Shown here piece by piece: positions 6,958 to 13,118 of a stretch of DNA of 18,578 bases. The stretch is from an uncultured Eubacteriales bacterium (GTDB lineage Bacteria; Bacillota; Clostridia; Oscillospirales; CAG-272), in assembly GCA_902462015.1 (NCBI GenBank), contig CABPZV010000022.1:1-18578 (forward strand), given 5' to 3'. The translations under genes and the position numbers were made by a program. The notes under the pieces are model-generated. The model saw only the letters and a program-made list of their open reading frames with translations, made no database searches and was not told where the DNA came from. Numbering within the stretch: position 1 is the first letter of the stretch; every line of letters begins with the position of its first letter.

Positions 6958-7068
6958 GCTCCGCTGCGCAAAATTTATTTTATTTGCTGCGGTAGACAAT
7001 AAGCCGCACAAACGTTTTATGACAAGCTTTTAGTTCTTAATGACTATACACAGGGAAGGAAATCAATA

Positions 7069-7107
7069 ATGCAAAAACGGCGGCAAATTAAAGGTGTGGT
7101 AGCTTAA
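7069..7107 (+). CDS. Possible 12-codon leader ORF
   Basis: A short frame reading MQKRRQIKGVVA begins with an ATG at 7069, preceded by GGGAAGGAAA at a good distance, a stronger ribosome binding site than that of the next gene. Its TAA (7105-7107) ends one base before the ATG at 7109, and it covers the AAAGGTG of that gene. This geometry fits translational coupling. It could also be chance, with GGGAAGGAAA unused. Confidence 0.35.
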   Translation: MQKRRQIKGVVA

Positions 7108-7108
7108 A

Positions 7109-8965
7109 ATGTCAGCATGCAGATATTGCGGAAATGCTGCTCCGGACGGCGCAGATGTGTGCCTAAACTGCAGAGCGGTTCTTGAAAATGCTTCTGACAG
7201 TCAGCAGGCAGCTATAAACGAGCTTGCTTTGCTGAGCGCAGGCTTAAAAGAAAGCAGCGTTTCTGATAGGACGAAGGACGAACGCTCCGGAAGCTCCGGC
7301 ACAGAAAGCTCCGGAAAACAATCATCGGCTCCTGAGCTATGCGCCGTACCGGGAGGTAAAAGCGGCATTTCAGCGCGGACGGAACAGTCCGGTGATTTCT
7401 GTGCGTACGGAATAAGCAGCCATAATCATGAGCTCCTTGCCGGTCTTGCGGAGCTGTCCGAACAGACAAAAAAGGAAGCGGCTGAAAAAGAGCATGCAGA
7501 TGCTGATGCGCCGATTGTAATAGTTTCCGGCAGCGGTATTATAACAAATGAGGCCAAAGCTTCGGAAAAGGAAACTGTATCCGTTACGGAAAAAAAGGTC
7601 GAAAAGGTATCCGCACCTGTAAAAAATTCCGACCCGATTCCTTCCCGCGCAGATTCGAAACAAAGTTTTGAAAATATCACAAGCTCTTATAAAGCGGTAC
7701 TGAAAACCGAATCTGCAGTGCCGAAAACAGTTTCGGGTATTGCAGAAAAAACGCTTGCCTTAGAAAAAAACGATATTGACGCACCCGATGGGTTTTACTC
7801 GCGGAAGGACGGAGAAGCAAGCGAAACAGGCGAACTGGAAGAAGCATGCGAACCGGAAGAAACAGGTGAACTGAGAAAAGCATGCGAACCGGGAGAAACA
7901 GGAGAACTGAGAGAAGCATGCGAACCGGGAGAAACAGGCGAACCGGGAGATGTGGATAATCCTGCTGAAAAAACGCGGACTGCAAATGAAACAGAAATGC
8001 TTTCTGCTGAAACTCAGCCACTGTATTCCGGCGAATTGAGCCGTCAGGATCAGAATATTACGGAGACCGAGATGAAAAGAGATGCACTTGCCGCCGCCAT
8101 TTTGGAAGTGCTTAACGCATCTCCGAAAAATTCGTCTGAAGCTCAAAAAGACAGGAAATCAATACCGGTCAAAGCTAATAATACCGGTCTGCAATTAAAT
8201 GGGTTAAAAAAGTCGCTGACGCAGGCCGCTGATTTTTTGCTGCAGGCCGCTAAGAAATTTGCGCTGTTTTTAGCGGGAAAACCAATAGGCAAAGATAAAT
8301 TTGATCAGTCAGATCTTGAGCAGAATCCAATGCTTTTGTGTATTGCATATTTTCCCCTCCTTTTTCCAGTCCCGGCGATTTTAAATCCCCGGTCACATTA
8401 CGCAAGATATATTTCACTCTGCGGAGCTGTGCTGACGGCCGCAGATATAGCAGTTCTGCTGTTATGCGGACTTGTATGCAATATATGGAGCACGCTTTTT
8501 ACACATACGGTAAACATAGAGACGTCGTTTGAGCACGTGGCGCTGAGCTACACGGGATTTCGGCTAATTTCAGTAACCGAGACAATCGCTCTTATTCTGA
8601 TTTTTATAATGTTTATTCATTTTGCCGCAATGCCCATTTTCGGCCGCATGAATCCTTTTGCCCCTGAGCTGTTATATAAGCTCTCCCGTCCCCGGAACCA
8701 TAAAGAAAATGTAAGTAAAGCGGGCAGTGTTTTCGCGAGCAGGATACCGAGTGGTCAATCTGACTGTAGTGATCAAAAAGATAAAGATAAACAGACAGGG
8801 AAAGCGACACCCGTTAAGGTTATTTCCAGTGCAATTGCCGAAAGGGAAGCGGCAAAGGCTGAGAACTGTGCAGCTGATTCTCCCGAAAATACTATGGTGA
8901 AAATCACGGGAGAACCTCTTGGGATACAAAATACCGCAGATAAAAATAAAAAATCAGGCTCTTAG
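7109..8965 (+). CDS. Hypothetical zinc-ribbon, acidic-repeat membrane protein
   Basis: I do not recognise the full 618-residue protein. It opens with a zinc ribbon (Cys4, Cys7, Cys18, Cys21), continues with about 370 residues of low-complexity, charged, probably disordered sequence, and then has a membrane module (about 405-512) with three or four hydrophobic segments. A Lys/Ser-rich hydrophilic tail (about 525-618) follows. Within the disordered part there are three 12-residue tandem repeats of the type ETGELREACEPG (residues 239-274) and a partial fourth. The membrane module loosely recalls DUF4870-type proteins that also carry zinc ribbons, but I would not name a family. The ATG at 7109 has AAAGGTG about 10 bases upstream. 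I see no convincing promoter between it and the SGNH gene. A strong terminator follows the stop codon. Confidence 0.8.
   Translation: MSACRYCGNAAPDGADVCLNCRAVLENASDSQQAAINELALLSAGLKESSVSDRTKDERSGSSGTESSGKQSSAPELCAVPGGKSGISARTEQSGDFCAYGISSHNHELLAGLAELSEQTKKEAAEKEHADADAPIVIVSGSGIITNEAKASEKETVSVTEKKVEKVSAPVKNSDPIPSRADSKQSFENITSSYKAVLKTESAVPKTVSGIAEKTLALEKNDIDAPDGFYSRKDGEASETGELEEACEPEETGELRKACEPGETGELREACEPGETGEPGDVDNPAEKTRTANETEMLSAETQPLYSGELSRQDQNITETEMKRDALAAAILEVLNASPKNSSEAQKDRKSIPVKANNTGLQLNGLKKSLTQAADFLLQAAKKFALFLAGKPIGKDKFDQSDLEQNPMLLCIAYFPLLFPVPAILNPRSHYARYISLCGAVLTAADIAVLLLCGLVCNIWSTLFTHTVNIETSFEHVALSYTGFRLISVTETIALILIFIMFIHFAAMPIFGRMNPFAPELLYKLSRPRNHKENVSKAGSVFASRIPSGQSDCSDQKDKDKQTGKATPVKVISSAIAEREAAKAENCAADSPENTMVKITGEPLGIQNTADKNKKSGS
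7823..7930 (+). repeat. Three tandem 36-bp coding repeats
   Basis: Three consecutive 36-base units encode ETGELEEACEPE, ETGELRKACEPG and ETGELREACEPG, with a fourth partial unit (ETGEPGD) after them. The unit is a multiple of three, so copy-number changes keep the frame. Each unit carries one Cys in an otherwise Glu-rich setting. Confidence 0.85.
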
Positions 8966-8974
8966 TCCTTACGT

Positions 8975-9009
8975 AAAAAGCTCATCATCCTAAGATGATG
9001 AGCTTTTTT
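8975..9009. terminator. Bidirectional rho-independent terminator
   Basis: GCTCATCATC (8980-8989) and GATGATGAGC (8994-9003) form a perfect 10-bp stem with a CTAA loop. It is preceded by five A and followed by six T, so it reads as a terminator from both strands. It serves the convergent genes ending at 8965 (+) and 9041 (-). Confidence 0.92.
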
Positions 9010-9040
9010 CACAGCTGCCGAAAAAGCGGAGAAATTTACT

Positions 9041-9469
9041 TCATTCGGACAAAATATTCTCCGTCAGCAGCTTATGAATTTCAGGGTAATTTCTTTTTAA
9101 TATTACAACCTTTCCGTCTGTTCCGAGAAAACAGTGAGAACTTTCTGCGAGTGTACATATTTTACCGTCCGTAAGCTTTGTCATCACATATTTAAGCGTC
9201 ATTCTGACCCCATTGTATCCAGATAAGCTGGTTTTAATTTCAACAGCGTCGTCAAAACGTACCGGGCTTCTGTATTCGCAGCTTACCGATACAACCGGAC
9301 TTGTGATGCCCTCGCTCTCCATTCTGCTGTACGAATAACCGATTTTGCTCAGAAAATCGTTTCTTGCTTCTTCCATCCAGCGTATATAATTAGAATGGTG
9401 AATAATTCCCATTCTGTCGGTTTCGTAATACTGTGCGCGGTGAATATACGGTGTTATCTCGGACTTCAA
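9041..9469 (-). CDS. Acyl-CoA thioesterase, hotdog-fold 4HBT family (YbgC/FadM-like)
   Basis: These enzymes hydrolyse acyl-CoA or acyl-ACP thioesters in the cytoplasm. The 142-residue protein is a single hotdog domain with the hallmark YYETDRMGIIHHSNYIRWMEEAR near residues 14-37, where the Asp of the TDxMG motif is catalytic in studied members. The later strand pattern (SPVVSVSCEYRSPVRFDDAVEI) also fits. The substrate chain length cannot be read from sequence. The start is a TTG at 9469, with AAAGGCAG about 10 bases before it; the next in-frame Met falls inside the active-site motif. The gene lies beyond the repeat-filled gap downstream of rsmE, so it may be transcribed separately, but no clear promoter was found. 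Confidence 0.87.
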   Translation of the reverse strand: MKSEITPYIHRAQYYETDRMGIIHHSNYIRWMEEARNDFLSKIGYSYSRMESEGITSPVVSVSCEYRSPVRFDDAVEIKTSLSGYNGVRMTLKYVMTKLTDGKICTLAESSHCFLGTDGKVVILKRNYPEIHKLLTENILSE

Positions 9470-9496
9470 TTTTATGACTCTGCCTTTCGTACGTTC

Positions 9497-9517
9497 AATA
9501 AGGGGCTCGCCCCGTCA
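9497..9517. repeat. 21-bp dispersed repeat, copy 2
   Basis: This matches 1932-1952 at 19 of 21 positions and contains the hairpin GGGG-CTCG-CCCC (9502-9513). It marks the start of the structured intergenic array. Confidence 0.5.
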
Positions 9518-9529
9518 AATGGCGTGACA

Positions 9530-9628
9530 ACCATTTAGTAGGAGATTGTATCTCCCACTGAATGGTGAAATGTACCCTGCCGCCTGAAAGGCGAACGCCA
9601 TTAAAGCTGCCGCTTTAATGGCGGTACA
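9530..9628. repeat. Structured array: long hairpin plus three-way-junction-like fold
   Basis: A 17-base arm (9530-9546) pairs with 9550-9566 with one wobble and one mismatch; its core TCAGTGGGAG recurs in the 9711-9745 hairpin. Next, TGTAC (9571-9575) and GTACA (9624-9628) can close a junction enclosing two hairpins: CGCCT-GAA-AGGCG (9581-9593), and CGCCATTAAAGC paired with GCTTTAATGGCG (9596-9607 with 9612-9623). No coding frame with a ribosome binding site runs through it. It fills the first part of the thioesterase-rsmE gap. Confidence 0.7.
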
Positions 9629-9641
9629 TCTTTTGCCTAAG

Positions 9642-9797
9642 TTTAAATCGGAGCAACGCTCCTGCGCTTTCGAACGATTGCAACCTACGCAGAGAGCGTT
9701 AGCTCCTCAGGGTTTCAGTGGGAGATTATAACTCCCACTGAAGCCTTGAAGTGGAGCCCACCGCCTTGTGAGGTGGGGGACATCTGCGTTAGGTTAT
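9642..9797. repeat. Dispersed hairpin-rich intergenic repeat, internal copy
   Basis: Bases 9642-9758 align to 18462-18578 with two differences (9670 and 9756). The first fold is a 17-bp stem: GGAGC, AACGCTC and CTGCG (9650-9666) pair with CGCAG, GAGCGTT and GCTCC (9688-9706), with single bulged A at 9693 and 9701. The second is a 14-bp hairpin (9711-9724 with 9732-9745) with a 7-nt loop. The third can pair CCCACC (9757-9762) with GGTGGG (9772-9777). The tail at 9787-9797 equals the first 11 bases of the window, suggesting a unit of about 156 bp. There is no transposase; it could be a MITE-like or REP-like element, or a structured RNA. Confidence 0.8.
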
Positions 9798-9836
9798 TTT
9801 CATTCTTTTCTGTGACTTTAACTCTGTGTAATAACT

Positions 9837-10628
9837 TTAACCACCGAGCTCATACCGCATTGACAGACATGAGAGAACAAAAGGCGCGGCGGTCTCACAG
9901 CGCAGAATTCTTTGTCCAAGTCCTGCAATTAAAAGTCCTGCTTCCGAGGCGCGGCGAATCTCGTCTGTGCTGAAGCCGCCCTCAGGTCCTATCATGAACC
10001 TGATATCACAGGGAACGGAGGATTCACACTTTTCGGTATGTATTTTTTCCTTTTCGAAGTTTGATAACAGCTTCCCGAGCTTTACCGTGGGGTAATCGCC
10101 GCTTTCATCGCCCTCATAGCATATAAAACGCAGCTCTCCGCTTCGCATTGCTTCGATTGCATCCGAAAATCCGCCGGCGAAAGATACGTCAGGAACGATT
10201 CCTCTTCCGCATTGCTTAGCAGCTTCGAGCGCAATACTCCTGAAACGGGCAAGCCTTTTCTCTGCGTTTTCACTTTTTAGTTTTGCGATGCATCGCTCAC
10301 TCTCAAAAAATACGATCTCTGAGATTCCGCATTCTACCGATTTCTGGACTACCGTATCGGCGCGGTCGCCTTTCGGGAGCGCCTGAAACAGACGCGCGCG
10401 GTATGGCGGCTCTGTCGAGTTTACCGCGGTGCTCAGTATTTTAGCCCTCACTTCCGAGGGTGTAATGCTGTCGATCACACACTCATACTCTTTTCTTGAA
10501 AAATCACAGAGAGTAATGGCATCGCCGGCACGCATGCGCAGCGCAAGCGAGATATGACGCGCGTCGCTTCCGGTTATAACGGCATAACCGCCAGCCACGG
10601 CTGAATTATCAATAAAAAATCGCGGCAT
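9837..10628 (-). CDS. rsmE: 16S rRNA (uracil-1498-N3)-methyltransferase
   Basis: RsmE methylates N3 of U1498 in 16S rRNA using S-adenosylmethionine; it is a SPOUT-fold enzyme with a knotted cofactor site. The ATG at 10628 gives 263 residues starting MPRFFIDN, preceded by AGGAGA at a good distance; the frame extends to 10697 but that part lacks a ribosome binding site. The N-terminal PUA-like region (about 1-70) is followed by the catalytic domain. The knot motifs are near the C-terminus: FMIGPEGGFSTDEI and LGQRILRCETAAPF. It is the last gene of the hrcA operon, as in Bacillus subtilis where the homologue follows prmA. The 234-bp gap to prmA is unusually long for this pair and is filled with repeats. 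Confidence 0.93.
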   Translation of the reverse strand: MPRFFIDNSAVAGGYAVITGSDARHISLALRMRAGDAITLCDFSRKEYECVIDSITPSEVRAKILSTAVNSTEPPYRARLFQALPKGDRADTVVQKSVECGISEIVFFESERCIAKLKSENAEKRLARFRSIALEAAKQCGRGIVPDVSFAGGFSDAIEAMRSGELRFICYEGDESGDYPTVKLGKLLSNFEKEKIHTEKCESSVPCDIRFMIGPEGGFSTDEIRRASEAGLLIAGLGQRILRCETAAPFVLSCLSMRYELGG

Positions 10629-10702
10629 AATTTTTCTCCTGCAGTGGTGGAAATAAAGCCGCTTTTCTTTAGCGGCGCTGAAAAACACTAAAAGCAAATG
10701 TA

Positions 10703-10732
10703 CGCCTGTAAAGGCGATTCGCCTTCAAGGCG
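10703..10732. repeat. Pair of small palindromes in the rsmE leader
   Basis: Two adjacent hairpins occur: CGCCT-GTAA-AGGCG (10703-10716) and CGCCTT-C-AAGGCG (10720-10732). Close relatives of both, in swapped order, lie at 18341-18368 upstream of the HAD phosphatase. Confidence 0.5.
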
Positions 10733-10740
10733 GCTTGTCT

Positions 10741-10842
10741 AAGACGCCGGCCTGCAAAGAGACATTGGCCTGCAAAGACGCCAGCCTGCAAAAAGACATT
10801 GGCCTGCAAAGACGTTTGCTTGCAAATGCGGCAGCTTGCCTA
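10741..10842. repeat. 34-bp tandem repeat between prmA and rsmE
   Basis: Two full 34-base units (10741-10774 and 10775-10808) differ at two positions. A third, degenerate unit (about 10809-10842) follows. Each unit is itself two related 17-base halves sharing the core GGCCTGCAAAGA or a close form. There is no frame with a ribosome binding site. It lies in the hrcA operon transcript if that reaches rsmE. Confidence 0.75.
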
Positions 10843-10862
10843 AGACACTGATTTGCTGAAGT

Positions 10863-11777
10863 TTATTTTTTTAGCATTAAAAGACCTGTCCAGTCATTTT
10901 CGTGAAGCTCCTCAAGCTTTTCAAAGCCTTGCGCTTCCATAGCTTTTATAACGTCCCCGCACTGGGGGTCAATAATTCCGGACAAAACAATATATCCGCC
11001 GCTTCTTACGGCGCGTCCGGTATCGGGCGCCATACGGAGAATTATATCAGCGGTCAGATTTGCCGTCACAATATCTGAGCCGTCCGGAGCCGCAGCAAGA
11101 AGATCTCCCTCCTTACAGACAATCACATCCGAAACGCCATTTTTTTCGATATTCTCACCTGCTACACGCACAGACATCGGGTCGATGTCATATGCGCTGA
11201 CATGTGAAGCTCCGAGCTTTGCCGCGCAGATTGCAAGAATGCCGCTTCCCGTTCCCACATCGACAACGCGGTCTCCCGGTTTTACGGTTTTTTCGAGCAA
11301 AGCCGCGCAGAGACGGGTTGTCTCGTGAGTTCCGGTTCCGAACGCCATACCTGGGTCCATTATTATTATAATATCGTCAGGCCTGCGCTCATAAGAAGAC
11401 ATGCGCCATTCCGGAACGACGACAATATGACTGCCGATGGAAACCGGATAATAATACTGCTTCCAATTGTCAGCCCAGTCCTCCTCGTTAAGTCCTTCAA
11501 GCGAAACTGTTACAGCCAGACCGAGCTCCTTGAAGCGCTGACGCACAAATGCCGCCGCCTCCGATGCATTTACTTCCTTGGGAATAAATACGGAAACCGA
11601 CGCGTCGGTTTTGTTTTTCAGCGAGTCGTCGATGAGCTCTCCGTACATTGAGTTGTATTCCTCTATATCGCTGTTGTCCTCTATCATAAGGTGAGCATCC
11701 AGCATCGTCATTACCGCGCTTACCTGTTCCACCTGTTCCGGTGTGCATATCGTTTTGATTTTTGTCCAGTCGCTCAT
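10863..11777 (-). CDS. prmA: Ribosomal protein L11 methyltransferase
   Basis: PrmA trimethylates amino groups of ribosomal protein L11 using S-adenosylmethionine. The 304-residue protein has an N-terminal substrate-recognition domain (about 1-95), a linker, and a class I methyltransferase domain. Motifs seen: DPGMAFGTGTHETT (141-154), typical of PrmA, and VVDVGTGSGILAICAAKLGA (171-190), the cofactor loop, then NLTADIIL, matching the conserved N-x-x-A-D region. Length is normal. The ATG at 11777 has AAAAGGA about 6 bases upstream. It follows dnaJ by 52 bases, the standard order in Bacillota. Confidence 0.94.
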   Translation of the reverse strand: MSDWTKIKTICTPEQVEQVSAVMTMLDAHLMIEDNSDIEEYNSMYGELIDDSLKNKTDASVSVFIPKEVNASEAAAFVRQRFKELGLAVTVSLEGLNEEDWADNWKQYYYPVSIGSHIVVVPEWRMSSYERRPDDIIIIMDPGMAFGTGTHETTRLCAALLEKTVKPGDRVVDVGTGSGILAICAAKLGASHVSAYDIDPMSVRVAGENIEKNGVSDVIVCKEGDLLAAAPDGSDIVTANLTADIILRMAPDTGRAVRSGGYIVLSGIIDPQCGDVIKAMEAQGFEKLEELHENDWTGLLMLKK

Positions 11778-11829
11778 ATATGTCCTTTTCCGCCCTGAAG
11801 GGGTCTGAAAATATATTTAGGTTTTTATG

Positions 11830-12981
11830 TTATGATTTTTTGCCCTTAAAAATACGGTCTAAAAATCTTTTTTTCTTCTGATGATTTTTATCGACGAGAG
11901 TGTCCGCAAACTGTCTGAGCAAGTCTTTCTGACTGCTGTTAAGGTTTGTGGGGGTTTCAATCATAACCTTAAAAAGAAGATCGCCGCGGTTTCTCGGATT
12001 ATTTATATTCGGAACGCCCTTTCCACGCAGTGTAAAGACCGTGCCGCTCTGTGTTCCGGCCGGAATTGTATAAGGACTTTCACCCTCAAGGGTAGGTACG
12101 GTTATTTCAGCTCCGAGGGCAGCCTCTGGATATGTTACCGGGATATCACAGTATATATTCATACCATCGCGCTCGAAAAAGTCATGAGGACGAACATTTA
12201 CAAGTATAAGAAGATCTCCGTTTCCTCCGCCGTTTCTTCCCGCGTCTCCCTGTCCGCGGTTTGCAATTCTCTGGCCATTGTCAATTCCGGCAGGAATTGT
12301 CACCTCCATCTTTTTTGTAACCCTAATAAAACCCTTTCCGGAGCAGTTAGAACAAGGCGTTTTGATTACCTTTCCCGTTCCGTGGCAGCGCTCGCAGGAT
12401 GAGGTCGTCTGAAACATGCCAAGGGCGGTACGCTTTGTCGTTCTTACCTGACCGCTTCCGCCGCAGTTCGGGCATGTCTCCGCGCTTGTTCCTTTTGCGG
12501 CACCGGAGCCTGAGCAGTCCGGACATTTTTCAACGCGGTTAAAGGAAACATCCTTCTTACAGCCAAAAACCGCTTCCTCAAAGGTAAGCGTTACGCGGCA
12601 CTGTATATCGTTGCCCTGCACCGCGGAATTACGGCGTGAGCCGCCTCCGCCGAAAATTCCTCCGAGAATATCTCCCAGATCGAAATCCATTCCGCCTCCG
12701 CCGAAGCCTCCGAAATCAAATCCACCGAAGCCGCCTCCGCCGCCTGCAGACGGATCAAGTCCGTCAAAGCCGTACTGATCGTATATGCTTTTCTTTTTCT
12801 CATCGGACAGAACTGCGTATGCCTCATTTACTTCCTTGAATTTTTTTTCGGCCTCCTTATCGCCGGGATTCATATCCGGATGGTATTTCTTTGCCATCGA
12901 GCGATAAGCCTTTTTTATTTCTGAATCAGAAGCGCCCTTTTTAATACCGAGCACTTCATAATAATCTCTCTTATCAGCCAT
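11830..12981 (-). CDS. dnaJ: Chaperone protein DnaJ (Hsp40)
   Basis: DnaJ delivers unfolded proteins to DnaK and stimulates its ATPase. The 383-residue protein is a full type I J-protein. It has a J domain with His34-Pro35-Asp36, a Gly/Phe-rich linker (about 78-114), and four zinc-binding CxxCxGxG repeats (Cys153/156, Cys170/173, Cys196/199, Cys210/213). The C-terminal substrate-binding domains and a short basic tail (KKKRFLDRIFKGKKS) follow. The ATG at 12981 has AAAAGGAA somewhat far upstream. It follows dnaK after a 137-bp gap with two hairpins that may set the dnaJ/dnaK ratio. Confidence 0.97.
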   Translation of the reverse strand: MADKRDYYEVLGIKKGASDSEIKKAYRSMAKKYHPDMNPGDKEAEKKFKEVNEAYAVLSDEKKKSIYDQYGFDGLDPSAGGGGGFGGFDFGGFGGGGMDFDLGDILGGIFGGGGSRRNSAVQGNDIQCRVTLTFEEAVFGCKKDVSFNRVEKCPDCSGSGAAKGTSAETCPNCGGSGQVRTTKRTALGMFQTTSSCERCHGTGKVIKTPCSNCSGKGFIRVTKKMEVTIPAGIDNGQRIANRGQGDAGRNGGGNGDLLILVNVRPHDFFERDGMNIYCDIPVTYPEAALGAEITVPTLEGESPYTIPAGTQSGTVFTLRGKGVPNINNPRNRGDLLFKVMIETPTNLNSSQKDLLRQFADTLVDKNHQKKKRFLDRIFKGKKS

Positions 12982-13025
12982 CGTTATGACTATTCCTTTT
13001 CCATAAAATCAGTTTTAAGCACACA

Positions 13026-13058
13026 AACAGAGGGAAAACGTTTCCCTTTCCCTCTGTT
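13026..13058. other. Stem-loop in the dnaK-dnaJ gap
   Basis: AACAGAGGGAAA (13026-13037) and TTTCCCTCTGTT (13047-13058) form a perfect 12-bp stem with a 9-nt loop. No T-tract follows on the minus strand, so partial termination, RNA processing or stabilisation of the dnaK message 3' end are all possible. Confidence 0.6.
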
Positions 13059-13071
13059 AATATGACTATCC

Positions 13072-13089
13072 ATTGCCCGGCACGGCAAT
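13072..13089. other. Second small hairpin in the dnaK-dnaJ gap
   Basis: ATTGCC (13072-13077) pairs with GGCAAT (13084-13089) around a 6-nt loop. It lies between the dnaK stop codon and the larger stem-loop. Confidence 0.4.
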
Positions 13090-13118
13090 AACCATGCTCA
13101 GATGACTTTCATTCGGTT

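Noticed and set aside
6961..6992. Terminator after the SGNH hydrolase
   Set aside because: CCGCTGCGCAAA can pair only imperfectly with TTTGCTGCGG across a long AT loop and no T-tract follows.
7677..8146. Repetitive minus-strand frames with Phe/Cys-rich repeats
   Set aside because: They mirror the 36-bp repeats of the plus-strand protein; the periodicity keeps all frames open without implying coding.
9642..9758. tRNA or known riboswitch
   Set aside because: The fold lacks a cloverleaf with anticodon arm and CCA-end features, and I see no recognised riboswitch core. It lies between convergently unrelated 3' and 5' gene ends, not as a consistent leader.
10741..10842. CRISPR array
   Set aside because: The units are contiguous 34-bp tandem repeats with no unique spacers between them, and no cas gene is present.
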